Positions 35,501 to 43,873 of a stretch of DNA of 64,000 nt are shown piece after piece. The notes under the pieces were generated by a model that was given only the letters and a program-made list of their open reading frames with translations, was not told the DNA's origin and did not search any database. Each line of letters opens with the position of its first letter. The first letter of the stretch is position 1. Source of the DNA: CALOCN01 sp942491735 (GTDB lineage Bacteria > Eisenbacteria > RBG-16-71-46 > JABDJR01). The stretch covers positions 496,001 to 560,000 of the forward strand of contig CALOCN010000001.1 of assembly GCA_942491735.1 (NCBI GenBank), read 5' to 3'. A program made the position numbers and the translations under genes.

Positions 35501-36013
35501 GAACCCTCGGGGGAGCCGGTGCCGGAGATCGCGGTGGAGGCGACCGACGCGGCGCGTGGCACCCGCCCGGCCGGACTCCGTTTCGGCGCACTGGTTCATG
35601 CCGCGCTGGAGTCGGTGGATCTGGAAGCGACCGAGGACGCGGTGCGCCGGGTGGTCACGGTGAGCGCGCGCCAGGTGGGAGCCTCCGACGAGGAACGGGA
35701 CGCCGCGGTGGTATCGGTGGTTGCCGCCCTGGCGCATCCCCTGCTGCGCCGTGCATCCGCCGCCGAGGCGGTACGGCGGGAAGTGCCGGTGCTCGTCGCC
35801 CTGGGGGACGACGGGTTGGCCGAGGGCGTCGTGGACCTGGCCTTCCGCGAGGTGGACGCCGAGGGTATCGGCACGTGGACGGTGGTCGACTTCAAGACGG
35901 ATCGCGAGCTCACCGAGCGACACGACGCCTACGCGCGGCAGGTGGACCTGTACGTGCGCGCGGTGGCCACCGCCACCGGCGAGCGGGCGAGCGGCATCCT
36001 CCTGTCCGTGTAG
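32522..36013 (+). CDS. addA: AddA-like helicase-nuclease subunit (UvrD/RecB superfamily)
   Basis: The GTG start at 32522 overlaps the addB stop. The 1163 residues hold a Walker A (EAAAGTGKTTAL, Lys33), motif Ia (VAVTFTEKAAGEM), the DEFQDTD Walker B box, GDPKQSIYRFRRADVSMY, and late helicase motifs (GVRVMTVHRAKGLEFPVV, LTYVAATRARDLL). A C-terminal RecB-type nuclease has Asp1105, Asp1123 and Lys1125 (VVDFKTD). It is the motor and second nuclease of the AddAB end-resection enzyme. Length and motif order are normal. Confidence 0.94.
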   Translation: MNARPLPDDPARTRILEDLDATLFVEAAAGTGKTTALVGRIVALITRGQSRLDRLVAVTFTEKAAGEMKLRLRSEIEKARGTHAADPVIGARLDRALGELELARIGTIHAFCADVLHERPIEAGVDPRFDVGGDDVTEGLLRRAFDGWFQQVLDAPGEGVRRVLRRPAFMGEGPSDWLYNAVRGLVEHRDFEAAWTREPFQRDHRLDRILDQLAELATLADLAANPDRDYLAQNLRNVARFLRENRHRERGGARDYDGIEGALRAFRKTRRNGWHWRGYGDTYGPGLDRGDVLSRRDAVAVEVDRFIRDSDADLAALLREELRPVVAAYQDLKRDAGKLDFLDLLARTRDLLRDNASVRRDLQERFTHVFVDEFQDTDPLQADILLLLVADDPDQDDATRVTPLPGKLFVVGDPKQSIYRFRRADVSMYESIKTRLAARGVDVIHLTTSFRSVPAIQEAVNAAFAPVMTLTDDGSQAAYVALDPWREDPVDQPSVVTLPVPRPYGDYGTLTKWAIDRSYPDAVAGFIQWLLHESGWKVTERTGSGEADVRVPVQARHVCILFRRFRAFQDDVTRPYVAGLEARRIPHVLVGGRSYHDRDEVLGIRNVLQAIEWPDDELHVFAALKGPFLCLHDDALLAFRERYRSLHPLRPMNVEDLDHPYRDVAQALAILRELHYKRNRRPLAETLSRFLEAVRAHAGVALGRTGEQALANTLRAVDLARRFERGGAPSFRAFVERLNEEAERGGAEDAPIVEEGTDGVRVMTVHRAKGLEFPVVILADPGCRAVREVPTKHVDVERNLWAEQICGCTPRDLREAEALEQERDLAEAHRLTYVAATRARDLLVVPGVGDESLNRPSADDELWLDPLRPVTYPSDVHRGKPQPAPGAPAFGTDSVFERPPNAKRVSGGPVAPGLHHPAAGAHGVVWWDPAALELDASARPAQDHLHVLATDKGNAAAEAGETAHAAWISSRSLTLTAGSRPSRKVTPVTTLSEEPSGEPVPEIAVEATDAARGTRPAGLRFGALVHAALESVDLEATEDAVRRVVTVSARQVGASDEERDAAVVSVVAALAHPLLRRASAAEAVRREVPVLVALGDDGLAEGVVDLAFREVDAEGIGTWTVVDFKTDRELTERHDAYARQVDLYVRAVATATGERASGILLSV

Positions 36014-36177
36014 GGTTCCGATCCCGAATCCCGACAAATCGGATCGATTGCATCCGGAAATATCTTCCACAAAAAGGATGCTTTGGTTCGGCTTTATGTT
36101 TTTTGGCCCGCGCCCGCAGGGTGTCACCATGGGTTTATCGCCGACGCGATCTCGTCTCCTGAACCGGGGGTGATCCC

Positions 36178-37392
36178 ATGACCAAGACAAAGAAGGCACA
36201 CATCACGGTAACCGTCGATCGGCAGGGTTCGATCGAGGTGCACGGGCTCGAACACGGGGACCTCGATGCGCCCCGCATTGCCGAAGAGCTGGGGCTTCCG
36301 TCCTACTACCATCTGGGTCTCATGCACACCGGGTTGCGCACGGATGGACTGGACCGTTCGGTGATCGAGAAGGCCCAGGCTGCCGCTCTGGCGCACGGGT
36401 ACGAGGTGTCCGAGGTGGATGAACTGCCGCTCGCGCACTCCACTGGATCGGGCGGGCACGAACACGACGACGACAAGACGACCGCCGACGCGATTCACAC
36501 CATGCCGCACGGCCCCTCCAAGAAAGAGAAGGCGGTCTACCCGTTCATCGTATTGGCGGTGCTGTTGAGCGTGGGCGGGATCGGCATGCTGATCCGGGAT
36601 CATCTGGTTCACGACTACCGCCCCCTGGCCAACCTGGCCCAGTTGGCGCCGGCACGGGCGGCGCTCCCCGCGGCCAGCGCGGGATTCGCCGCGTTCATCA
36701 ACCCGGATGATCGCAGTTTCGTCGAGGTGGAAGTGCGGGGTTGGTCGTACTGGAAGGGAACCTCGGCCATCGCCCAGGACTGCTATGTCCGCATACCGGA
36801 CCTCCCGACCAGCATCGAGGAGTTCGTCACCGCGGAAGGGTCGGCGGCCACGGTGCGCCTGCGGTTCGACCTCGCCCGCGGCGAGGGAGCGACCTACCAC
36901 GTCGACGCGATCCATCGTGGCGGGATGGATGTGGGGACGGGTGACCTCGGGGTGGAGGTCTACCCCCTGGATGTCGGCGATCTCCCCGACGCGGACGCCC
37001 ACGTGGAAGCGGCCGACATCCGGTACGACACGGACCGCACCTTCCGGGATCTCGAGCGGTTCCAGGTCCGCGGGTTTGTCCAGCGCGCCGACGACGGGTT
37101 CCGTATCGTCGCCAGGGAGTATGCGGTCTCCCTGGCCGCTCCGGCGGATCCCGGTCTCCGCCTGCTCCTGGAGGATCTCGCCGTCACCGACGCCGAGATC
37201 GCCGCGGCCGATCCCAAGACCAGGGCGGGGATCGAGATCTACGGGAAGCGGGTCACCGCATTCGTGACCATGGACACGCTGTTTGCCTGGACCGAAGGTG
37301 GGAAGCCGGGAAGACGCCAGACCACGCGGGAGGTCGGGCGGGTCATGCTGGACGGCGTCAAGCTGGGCAAGGTGATGGTGCGGGGAAGCTAG
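36178..37392 (+). CDS. Unrecognised single-span membrane protein
   Basis: The ATG at 36178 follows GGGGGTG. The 404 residues split into a cytoplasmic part of about 115 residues with a charged, His- and Asp-rich linker (GGHEHDDDK), one membrane helix (about 119-139) and an outer part of about 260 residues predicted to be beta-rich. I do not recognise the family. A 164-base gap separates it from addA, so it probably has its own promoter. Its stop overlaps that of the convergent thioredoxin gene in a CTAG. The outer domain might be a sensor or adaptor, but nothing in the sequence proves this. Confidence 0.7.
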   Translation: MTKTKKAHITVTVDRQGSIEVHGLEHGDLDAPRIAEELGLPSYYHLGLMHTGLRTDGLDRSVIEKAQAAALAHGYEVSEVDELPLAHSTGSGGHEHDDDKTTADAIHTMPHGPSKKEKAVYPFIVLAVLLSVGGIGMLIRDHLVHDYRPLANLAQLAPARAALPAASAGFAAFINPDDRSFVEVEVRGWSYWKGTSAIAQDCYVRIPDLPTSIEEFVTAEGSAATVRLRFDLARGEGATYHVDAIHRGGMDVGTGDLGVEVYPLDVGDLPDADAHVEAADIRYDTDRTFRDLERFQVRGFVQRADDGFRIVAREYAVSLAAPADPGLRLLLEDLAVTDAEIAAADPKTRAGIEIYGKRVTAFVTMDTLFAWTEGGKPGRRQTTREVGRVMLDGVKLGKVMVRGS

Positions 37393-38219
37393 AACAACAG
37401 GACGGACAGTCGGCGTCGGCCGTCGCGGCTGATGGGATCGTCCGGACCCAGCAGATCGAACAGGGCGATGGCGGCGCGGCGGGCGCCGTCCTCGTCCAGT
37501 TTTCGGTTACGCCCCAGGACCTCGAGCCATGCATCGACCGCCCCGGCCGGATCCCCGTTTCCCAGGCTGACCGCTGCCTCGCGGTAGCGGTCCAGATCCG
37601 CCTGCGGCGCGTCCGGAATCTCCCGCTGCATTTCCCCTCGTCCCCAACGGATGAGATCCCGCAGCAGGGCGAGGTTCTCCCTGAGGGAGTCGGCGGTCTC
37701 GGCCGGGAGTTCCAGGGCCAGGGTCGCCGCGGCGTCGGGGTCGAACCGGAAGAGGACCCGGACCATCAGCTCCTTGGCTTTTGCGTTCTCCGGTTCCTGG
37801 GCCAGCAGTCGTACCAGCAGGCCACGGGCCTGCTCGTGGTTGCCCTGGGCAATCGCTTCCTCGACGAGGTTCATCGCGCTCAGGGGTTGTTCGGGGAGGT
37901 TCTCTTCCAGCCAGGCCACGATCTGATCTTCCGGGAGGGCGCCCTGGAACTGCCCCACCGGTTGCCCCTGGTCGATCATGACCACGGTGGGAATGGCCTG
38001 CAGCCGGAAGATCTGGGCCAGATCCGGCCAGGCCTCGGTGTCCACCTTGACCAGCTTCCAACGACCCGCTGCCGACGCGGCCAGCTTCTCCAGGATGGGC
38101 CCGATGATCTTGCAGGGACCGCACCACTCGGCCCAGAAATCGATGACCACCGGGGTGGTCATGCTGACGTCGAGTACCTCGGTGCGGAAGTCCTGCTGGA
38201 GTTCGTAGGGAGAAGCCAT
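37389..38219 (-). CDS. cnoX: Thioredoxin-TPR co-chaperone (CnoX/YbbN family)
   Basis: The 276-residue protein has an N-terminal thioredoxin domain with an intact WCGPC site (Cys33, Cys36) and the cis-Pro segment LQAIPTVVMID. A TPR-like C-terminal half starts after LPEQPLSAMNLVEEAIAQG. This is the CnoX/YbbN layout, a cytoplasmic holdase that protects proteins during oxidative stress and hands them to GroEL or DnaK. Many members have lost the first Cys; this one could be redox-active. It is the last gene of a long minus-strand series and ends in a CTAG overlap with the convergent gene. Confidence 0.88.
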   Translation of the reverse strand: MASPYELQQDFRTEVLDVSMTTPVVIDFWAEWCGPCKIIGPILEKLAASAAGRWKLVKVDTEAWPDLAQIFRLQAIPTVVMIDQGQPVGQFQGALPEDQIVAWLEENLPEQPLSAMNLVEEAIAQGNHEQARGLLVRLLAQEPENAKAKELMVRVLFRFDPDAAATLALELPAETADSLRENLALLRDLIRWGRGEMQREIPDAPQADLDRYREAAVSLGNGDPAGAVDAWLEVLGRNRKLDEDGARRAAIALFDLLGPDDPISRDGRRRLSVLLF

Positions 38220-38284
38220 GGGATCCTTTCCGGAAGTCGGGATGCGTTCGGGCGACAGAGTATACCGACGGATCCCGCCGTGGG

Positions 38285-39181
38285 CTACGGCAGCAGGTCC
38301 CCGAGCTTGCCCAGGTCCTGGTCCAGGATCATCAGACGCCCCTCGCCCCGCGCCTCCCCCGGAATCTCGATGGTGAACTGCACGATCCCCTGGGGAGCGA
38401 AGACCAGCGAGGCTCCCCGCACCTCCTCCAGTCCCTTCTCCTGGAACCAGTCGAAGGGGGCATACGGCCCCGACTCGCTCCCGGGCACGATGACCCGGAT
38501 GTCCCCCGAGCGCAACGTCCGCTTCCCGGTTCCGGCGTCGACATAGACGCGCGCGTTGACCAGGATGGAACCTGCCTTGGGAGTGCGATTCGTATAGACC
38601 GGCTGGGTCTGACCGTTCACGACACGGGTCTTGTCGGTCTGGATACGCAACTCCTTGAGCTCCTGGATTTCGGCCAGGATGAACTCGGTCTCGGCATCCC
38701 CCGACTCGACTTCCCGTACCGAACCGACCCGGTTCCCTCCGATGCGCACCGTCATGCGCCCGACCGCGCTGGCCGGGGCGTCGAAGGTCACGTTGAGCAG
38801 TGCCTGGGCGGGGAGCGACAGCGGGTCACCCCGGCGTTCCTTGAGACCGTCCTCCTGGAACCAGTCCACGATGGTCGCGGTCGCCGTGCCCTCGGGATCG
38901 GTCAGCTGCACGTCGACCGCGCTCAGGACGAACGGGTCGGGACTGGTGATCTCGAGCCGGACGTTGAAGAACGTGTTTCCGCTCCCGGGTTTCCTGAGTT
39001 CGTAGACCGGTTGGCTCTGGCCGTTGACCATGCGGGTGCGATCCGTCTTGACCCGGAGCTCGGTCAGTTCCTGGGTGCTGGCCACGTGGATCTGGAGTCC
39101 CTGGTGAGGATCGGCCAGGACCGGAACGGCAAATGCGGTGGCGAGAAGAGCGGCGCCGGGAAGCATGAGGCGTGTGCGCAT
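38285..39181 (-). CDS. Secreted protein made of two tandem copies of a 136-residue unit
   Basis: A signal peptide (to about Ala23) is followed by two similar halves, about residues 31-150 and 167-290. QELTELRVKTDRTRMVNG (37-54) matches QELKELRIQTDKTRVVNG (173-190), and VDWFQEDGLKERRG matches FDWFQEKGLEEVRG at the same offset. This is a clear internal duplication. The units look like beta sandwiches. I do not recognise the family. The gene lies 69 bases after the TolC-like gene and may share its transcript. Confidence 0.8.
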   Translation of the reverse strand: MRTRLMLPGAALLATAFAVPVLADPHQGLQIHVASTQELTELRVKTDRTRMVNGQSQPVYELRKPGSGNTFFNVRLEITSPDPFVLSAVDVQLTDPEGTATATIVDWFQEDGLKERRGDPLSLPAQALLNVTFDAPASAVGRMTVRIGGNRVGSVREVESGDAETEFILAEIQELKELRIQTDKTRVVNGQTQPVYTNRTPKAGSILVNARVYVDAGTGKRTLRSGDIRVIVPGSESGPYAPFDWFQEKGLEEVRGASLVFAPQGIVQFTIEIPGEARGEGRLMILDQDLGKLGDLLP

Positions 39182-39250
39182 GGGTTATCCCTTTGTTGGG
39201 AAGTGGAAGGGACGGGGTAGGCAGATGGTAGCAATCCCTGCCGGGTCGGG

Positions 39251-40633
39251 CTAGCGAGTCGCTTCGAAGACGTCCAGGGTGTCCTGGGCCGCGCTCCAGC
39301 CGCCTCCCAGCGCCTGGTACAGGCGGACCATGGCGGCATAGCGTTGCTGGAGGGTTTCCGACGCCTGGAGTTGCGATGAGAAAAGGGAGCGCTGCAGGTC
39401 GAGCACCTCCAGGTAGCTCGTCAACCCGCCCTCGTACCGGTCCCAGGACAGGCTCGCCGCATTGGTGGCGGCCGCGACCTGACGGTTTCGGGCGGCGAAC
39501 TCCGCCTCGTACGTTCGCACCGCGACCAGGGCGTCGTTCACTTCCCGGTAGGCGTTGAGAATCGTCTGTTCGTAGCGGTAGACGAGTTGGCGCGTTCGTG
39601 CTTCCTCGACCTCCACCCGGCGCTGGTTCGCACCGCTGTTGAACAGCGGACCCAGCACCTGGCCGGTCAGCCCGAAGAATCCCGCCCCGGTGTCCTGGAA
39701 CTGCGCGCCGAGGTCGGCGAGGAGGTTGAACTGGGGGAACTTGAGGGCCTCGGCCACCCCGATCCGCGCGGTCTGCGCATGGAGCGCGCGCTCCGCCTGC
39801 AGGATGTCCGGCCGTCGCTCGAGAAGCGTCGAGGGAAGTCCCGGGGGGATCTCCGGAGCGAACACCTGGTGCTGTAGTGCCAGTCCCCGCGGCACGTCCT
39901 GCGGGAGGGAGCCCAGAAGAACGCTGAGCGCGTTCTCGGTCTGAGCGCGCAGCCGGATGAAGGACTGCACCGAGACTTCGGCTCCCGCAACCTGGATGTC
40001 CGACTGGTTGACGTCGACCTCCGAGACCATGCCGGCCTCGAAACGAATACGGATCACCTCGTTGCTGTTGCGCCAGGTGTCCACGGTCTGCTGCGCGATG
40101 GCTAGACGGTTGTCCAGGTCGCGCAGCACGAGGTAGCTGTTGGCCACTCCGGCGACCAGCGCGATGGTCAGGCCCCGATAGGCTTCCTCGGTGGCGAGGA
40201 GTTCCTGGAGGGCGGCTTCGTTGGAGCGACGAATGCGGCCCCAGAGGTCGATCTGCCACGAGGCGGTCAGTGCGGCGACCGCGTCCGTGGTGGTTTCCTC
40301 GGCCACGGTGTTTCCGTTCAGCCCCACCTCGCCCCCGTAGTCGACCCGCGGATAGAGGTCCGCACGCACGATGCCCAGTTGGGCTCGGGCCTCCTCTATG
40401 CGGGCGTAGGTGGACAGCAGGTCGCGGTTGTTCCCGAGCGCGGTGCCGATGAGTTCCACGAGGACGGTGTCGCCGAACATCTCCCACCAGGGCACGTCGG
40501 CCACGGTGGAGTCGGACGGAAGGCCTTCGCGGAAACCGGCCGGTTCCGGGACCGGGGGACGCACGTAGTCCGGTCCCATGGTGCAACCGGCCAGGAGCAG
40601 GGCCACGAGCAGGGCCTGGAGAACCCGCTTCAT
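39251..40633 (-). CDS. TolC/NodT-family outer-membrane efflux lipoprotein
   Basis: The start at 40633 forms an ATGA overlap with the upstream permease and opens a lipoprotein signal (LLLAGC, Cys17) followed by TMGPDYVRPPVP, the classic NodT-type N-terminus. The 460 residues include two OEP repeats (WWEMFGDTVLVELIGTALGN; ERRPDILQAERALHAQTARIG). It forms the outer-membrane channel of a tripartite pump with the HlyD and FUSC-like proteins encoded just upstream. Confidence 0.93.
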   Translation of the reverse strand: MKRVLQALLVALLLAGCTMGPDYVRPPVPEPAGFREGLPSDSTVADVPWWEMFGDTVLVELIGTALGNNRDLLSTYARIEEARAQLGIVRADLYPRVDYGGEVGLNGNTVAEETTTDAVAALTASWQIDLWGRIRRSNEAALQELLATEEAYRGLTIALVAGVANSYLVLRDLDNRLAIAQQTVDTWRNSNEVIRIRFEAGMVSEVDVNQSDIQVAGAEVSVQSFIRLRAQTENALSVLLGSLPQDVPRGLALQHQVFAPEIPPGLPSTLLERRPDILQAERALHAQTARIGVAEALKFPQFNLLADLGAQFQDTGAGFFGLTGQVLGPLFNSGANQRRVEVEEARTRQLVYRYEQTILNAYREVNDALVAVRTYEAEFAARNRQVAAATNAASLSWDRYEGGLTSYLEVLDLQRSLFSSQLQASETLQQRYAAMVRLYQALGGGWSAAQDTLDVFEATR

Positions 40634-41670
40634 GCCCGCCCCCTGCGCGCATGGAACCGCTCCAGGGTTCCGAAGGCGATGACCACGTAGAGCACCGCGA
40701 CGAGGATCTGCAGGACGCGGGTCGTGACCTTGTCCCCCGCTTCCGCGTTGCCGCTGGTCGTCGAGCCGATGATCAGCACCACCGTGGAGAAGGCCATGGC
40801 AAACAAGGGTGACGTGGGTTTCCCCGAGAACACCCGGGCGCCGAACACCAGACCGGTGAGGAGCGTGATCAGGAGCAGGAAGGGGAACTCGGGCGCCATG
40901 ACCAGGAGCTCGTAGATGGCCACCGCCACCGCGCCTCCGATCACGTTGCCCAGAACGAGCCCCGCACCGGCCTTGTAGTTCTTGGCGAACCCCGGCTGTG
41001 ACGAAAGCATGGCCACGAAGACGAGAATGAGCAACGAGCCGGCCAGCTCCAGGGTGTAGAACAGGACGAACACGGGAAGGACGACAAGGGTCGTTTCCAG
41101 GGCGAGTCGCAGGCGTTCGGGGGCGGGTGGGGTCGGTTTGGCCGGTGGGGGAGCAACGACAACTCCCGGCGGGTCCGGAAAGAACAGATAGGTTGTCCAC
41201 ACGTAGAGGATCGCTGCCGCCGCGCACATCGGGATGAGGATCGTCACCTGGCTTGCGATCCCGGGGGACAACAGGGCGACAAGGGGGATCACCAGCACTG
41301 CAATGAGCAGCCACATGATGAGAAGCGGCGAAGTGCCCCCGGTCTTCGCGTGGAAGAGCCGGAAGAGAAAGAGGCCTACCACCGGAACGAACACCAGGGG
41401 AAACGGAAGCAGCCAGCGAGCGAGGAACAGACCGGCCAGCGAGGCAGCCGCCACCACCGCGACAAAGCCCGCCCCTTGCCGGAGGGAAGGACAGGGATCC
41501 GGGGTGGCGAGAAAGCTGAGCGCGAGCACCGCCGAGAGGTAGGCCAAGGGCCAGTCGATGGCGAGGGCGACCCCCAGCGCCAGGGTGGCGCCCGCGGCAT
41601 ACCGGAGTACCCGCACGGTTCGCAGGTCCTGCTCCCCCGTGATGGCGAGCGTGGATGCCTCAGCGGACAT
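40630..41670 (-). CDS. FUSC/DUF2955-type inner-membrane permease
   Basis: This 346-residue protein consists of two blocks of hydrophobic helices (about residues 25-165 and 195-335) around a Pro-rich loop (VVVAPPPAKPTPPAPERL). This is the layout of the aromatic-acid exporter-like FUSC/DUF2955 family. It overlaps the HlyD gene by 11 bases upstream and the TolC gene by 4 bases downstream. Together they should form an efflux system similar to AaeAB or EmrAB-type pumps. The substrate is unknown. Confidence 0.82.
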   Translation of the reverse strand: MSAEASTLAITGEQDLRTVRVLRYAAGATLALGVALAIDWPLAYLSAVLALSFLATPDPCPSLRQGAGFVAVVAAASLAGLFLARWLLPFPLVFVPVVGLFLFRLFHAKTGGTSPLLIMWLLIAVLVIPLVALLSPGIASQVTILIPMCAAAAILYVWTTYLFFPDPPGVVVAPPPAKPTPPAPERLRLALETTLVVLPVFVLFYTLELAGSLLILVFVAMLSSQPGFAKNYKAGAGLVLGNVIGGAVAVAIYELLVMAPEFPFLLLITLLTGLVFGARVFSGKPTSPLFAMAFSTVVLIIGSTTSGNAEAGDKVTTRVLQILVAVLYVVIAFGTLERFHARRGRA

Positions 41671-42757
41671 AGGACAGGAGGCTGCGTAGCCTCAGGACGG
41701 TGCGGGCGACCAGGTTGACCAGGCCGTTGTCTCCGGCATAGACCACGACGTCCGCTTGTCCTCCCGCCCGGAGGAGTCCGGATTCGAAGGCTTCGTTGAT
41801 GCCGATGACGACCGGGAACCGCTGGGGCTCACGGAGCCACCCGGAGGACCCTTTGACCTTGGGAAGCCCTCCCGGATTGTTGGATACCCCGGAATCCACG
41901 CCATAGCCAATGCTGCGGACCGTTCCCTTGAACACCCGCCCGGGTGCGATATCCAGCACGAACTCGACCGGGTCGCCGATGTCCAGATTGCCCAGGTTGT
42001 TCTCGCGCAGGTCCGCTTCGATCCAGACATCGCGATCGGAAAGGAACGTTCCCAGCGGATGCCCCGCCTGGGCGAAGTACCCGACATCGACGGTGAAGCT
42101 CTCCACCACGCCGTCGTAGGGCGCGCGTACCTCGGTGAAGGCGAGGTCCAACTGCGCCTTCTCCAACGCCGAGACCGCGGCACGAACCTGCGCGTTCTCC
42201 GGACCCGAATCCCCCAGGGCAAGCTGGGCCTTCTCCAGGTTCGCTTCCGCCGACGCGACCCGTTCCTGGGCCTGGGCCAGCGCGGTTTCGGTGCGGTCCT
42301 TGTCCGCCTGGGACAGCGCTCCGGGGTTGCGGGAGGTGACTTCCTGGACCCGGTTGAAGTTGCGCTGGGAACGATCGAGTTGCGCGCGTGCCACCCCAAG
42401 ATTGGCCGCGGCCGACTTCACGGTGGCGGTATTGGCTCCCACCTGTTGCACCGCGAGATCCACGTTGGCCTCGGCGGTACGCACCGCGATCTCGTAGGGT
42501 CTGGGATCGACCAGCACCATCAGCTGGTCCTGGGGAACCCGCTCGTGGAGATGTGCCTCGACCCGGGTGAGCGTCCCGGTGACCCGCGGGGTGATGGGAA
42601 CGACCAGGGTGTGGATCCGCGCCTGATCCGTATACGGGGTCAGGCGGTCCGAGATGAGGTACCAGGCAAAGACGACCACCGACACCACCAGCACCACGCG
42701 GGTGATGGTGCGGACCGGGTCCTTCCCGGAGGGCGGAGCTTCCGGCTCGGGGGCCAT
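41660..42757 (-). CDS. HlyD/EmrA-family periplasmic adaptor
   Basis: The 365-residue protein has one N-terminal membrane helix (VVLVVSVVVFAWYLI), a split lipoyl domain (ITPRVTGTLTRVEAHLHERV; TEVRAPYDGVVESFTVDVG), a long coiled-coil hairpin (about 90-215) and a beta-barrel part. These are the features of EmrA/AaeA-type membrane fusion proteins. It bridges the FUSC-like permease and the TolC-like channel. It starts 3 bases after the AI-2E family gene. Confidence 0.92.
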   Translation of the reverse strand: MAPEPEAPPSGKDPVRTITRVVLVVSVVVFAWYLISDRLTPYTDQARIHTLVVPITPRVTGTLTRVEAHLHERVPQDQLMVLVDPRPYEIAVRTAEANVDLAVQQVGANTATVKSAAANLGVARAQLDRSQRNFNRVQEVTSRNPGALSQADKDRTETALAQAQERVASAEANLEKAQLALGDSGPENAQVRAAVSALEKAQLDLAFTEVRAPYDGVVESFTVDVGYFAQAGHPLGTFLSDRDVWIEADLRENNLGNLDIGDPVEFVLDIAPGRVFKGTVRSIGYGVDSGVSNNPGGLPKVKGSSGWLREPQRFPVVIGINEAFESGLLRAGGQADVVVYAGDNGLVNLVARTVLRLRSLLSYVR

Positions 42758-42760
42758 GCG

Positions 42761-43843
42761 CTAGGCCTGGGAATCCTGGGAAGGTGCATCCTCGGCAACC
42801 CACGCCTGGAACAGGGTGTAGAACACGGAGAGAAAGACCGGTCCCAGGAAGAGTCCGATGACCCCCCCCTGCAGCATCCCGCCGATGGCCCCAATGAGAA
42901 CGACCAGCATGGGAACCTGGACGCCGCGCCCAAGAAACAGGGGCTTGAGGAAGCCGTCGCTGGCGCTGACCACGAGACTCCAGACAAGAAAGAAGACGGC
43001 CATCGTGCTGCTGTCGTGGTTGGCGAAGACCCAGGCGGCAATCGGGCCCAGGATCAGGATGGGCGGGAGTTGGATGACGGCCACGATGACCACGAGGAGC
43101 GACCAGAGGCCCGCACCGGGTACTCCCACGATGACCAGACCCACCGCGGACATGATGCCCTGGACGAGGGCGACGAGGATGACCCCCTTGACCACGCTGC
43201 GGATGGTACCCACCACGAGCTCCAGGAGATGTGGCCCGCCCTGTCCCGCAAGTCGCTTGGCGATACGGTTGGCCGCACTCCCGGCTCCCTCGGCGGAGAT
43301 CATGAGAACTCCGGCAATGATGATGGCAAACACCGTCATGACCAGGGATCGCCCCAATCCCGCCACGAAGTTGATCACCCCATCCGCGAAGTTGCCCAGC
43401 TGGGGCTGGAGCTTGGCCGCGGTCCCCTGGAGGTCCACGTGGGCCCCCTGCCAGAACGCGTACGCCTTGTCCCCGATCAGCGGCCAGTCCTTCACCTTGT
43501 CGGTGGGAGGCGGAATCACGAGGGTTCCGGCCTGTCCCTGGTGAACGAGCCCCACCGTGGCTTCCAGGAGGGAGTCTCCCAGAAGGAAGGTGGGGACCAG
43601 AACCGCGGCCAGGGTCAGGATGATGAACAACGCCCCGGTCAGTTTGGCTTTGCCTCCCAGCATTCCCTTCATCCGGGTGAAGATGGGGTAGAGCGCTACC
43701 GAGAGAACCACTCCCCACAGGACCGAGGTGAGGAAGGGACTGAAAATGCGGAAGGAGGCAAGGAGAATGACGAAGATGACACCCAGACGAATGGAGATGT
43801 CGAGGGCCTTTCCAAGGTAGTCACGGTTCGGGGACGCGGTCAT
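42761..43843 (-). CDS. AI-2E family (YdiK/PerM-like) permease
   Basis: The 360 residues contain about seven to eight membrane helices and the family signature near the C-terminus (GRGVQVPMLVVLIGAIGGML, then GLFLGPVFLSVFYTLF). Members export small molecules or act as cation antiporters; autoinducer-2 export is shown for few, so the name should not be taken literally. It lies between the sulfotransferase (30-base gap) and the HlyD gene (3-base gap), which suggests it is part of the efflux operon. Confidence 0.9.
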   Translation of the reverse strand: MTASPNRDYLGKALDISIRLGVIFVILLASFRIFSPFLTSVLWGVVLSVALYPIFTRMKGMLGGKAKLTGALFIILTLAAVLVPTFLLGDSLLEATVGLVHQGQAGTLVIPPPTDKVKDWPLIGDKAYAFWQGAHVDLQGTAAKLQPQLGNFADGVINFVAGLGRSLVMTVFAIIIAGVLMISAEGAGSAANRIAKRLAGQGGPHLLELVVGTIRSVVKGVILVALVQGIMSAVGLVIVGVPGAGLWSLLVVIVAVIQLPPILILGPIAAWVFANHDSSTMAVFFLVWSLVVSASDGFLKPLFLGRGVQVPMLVVLIGAIGGMLQGGVIGLFLGPVFLSVFYTLFQAWVAEDAPSQDSQA

Positions 43844-43873
43844 GGGAGTCTCCTTGAAGCGTAATGGGATGGA

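Noticed and set aside
36078..36173. A 31-codon frame just before the membrane protein at 36178
   Set aside because: It has AGG before ATG, but there is no family resemblance and no clear coding bias; it more probably belongs to the leader region.
42761..43843. The AI-2E family permease as proof of quorum sensing
   Set aside because: Most members of this family have other or unknown transport roles, and no luxS or autoinducer gene is in the window.
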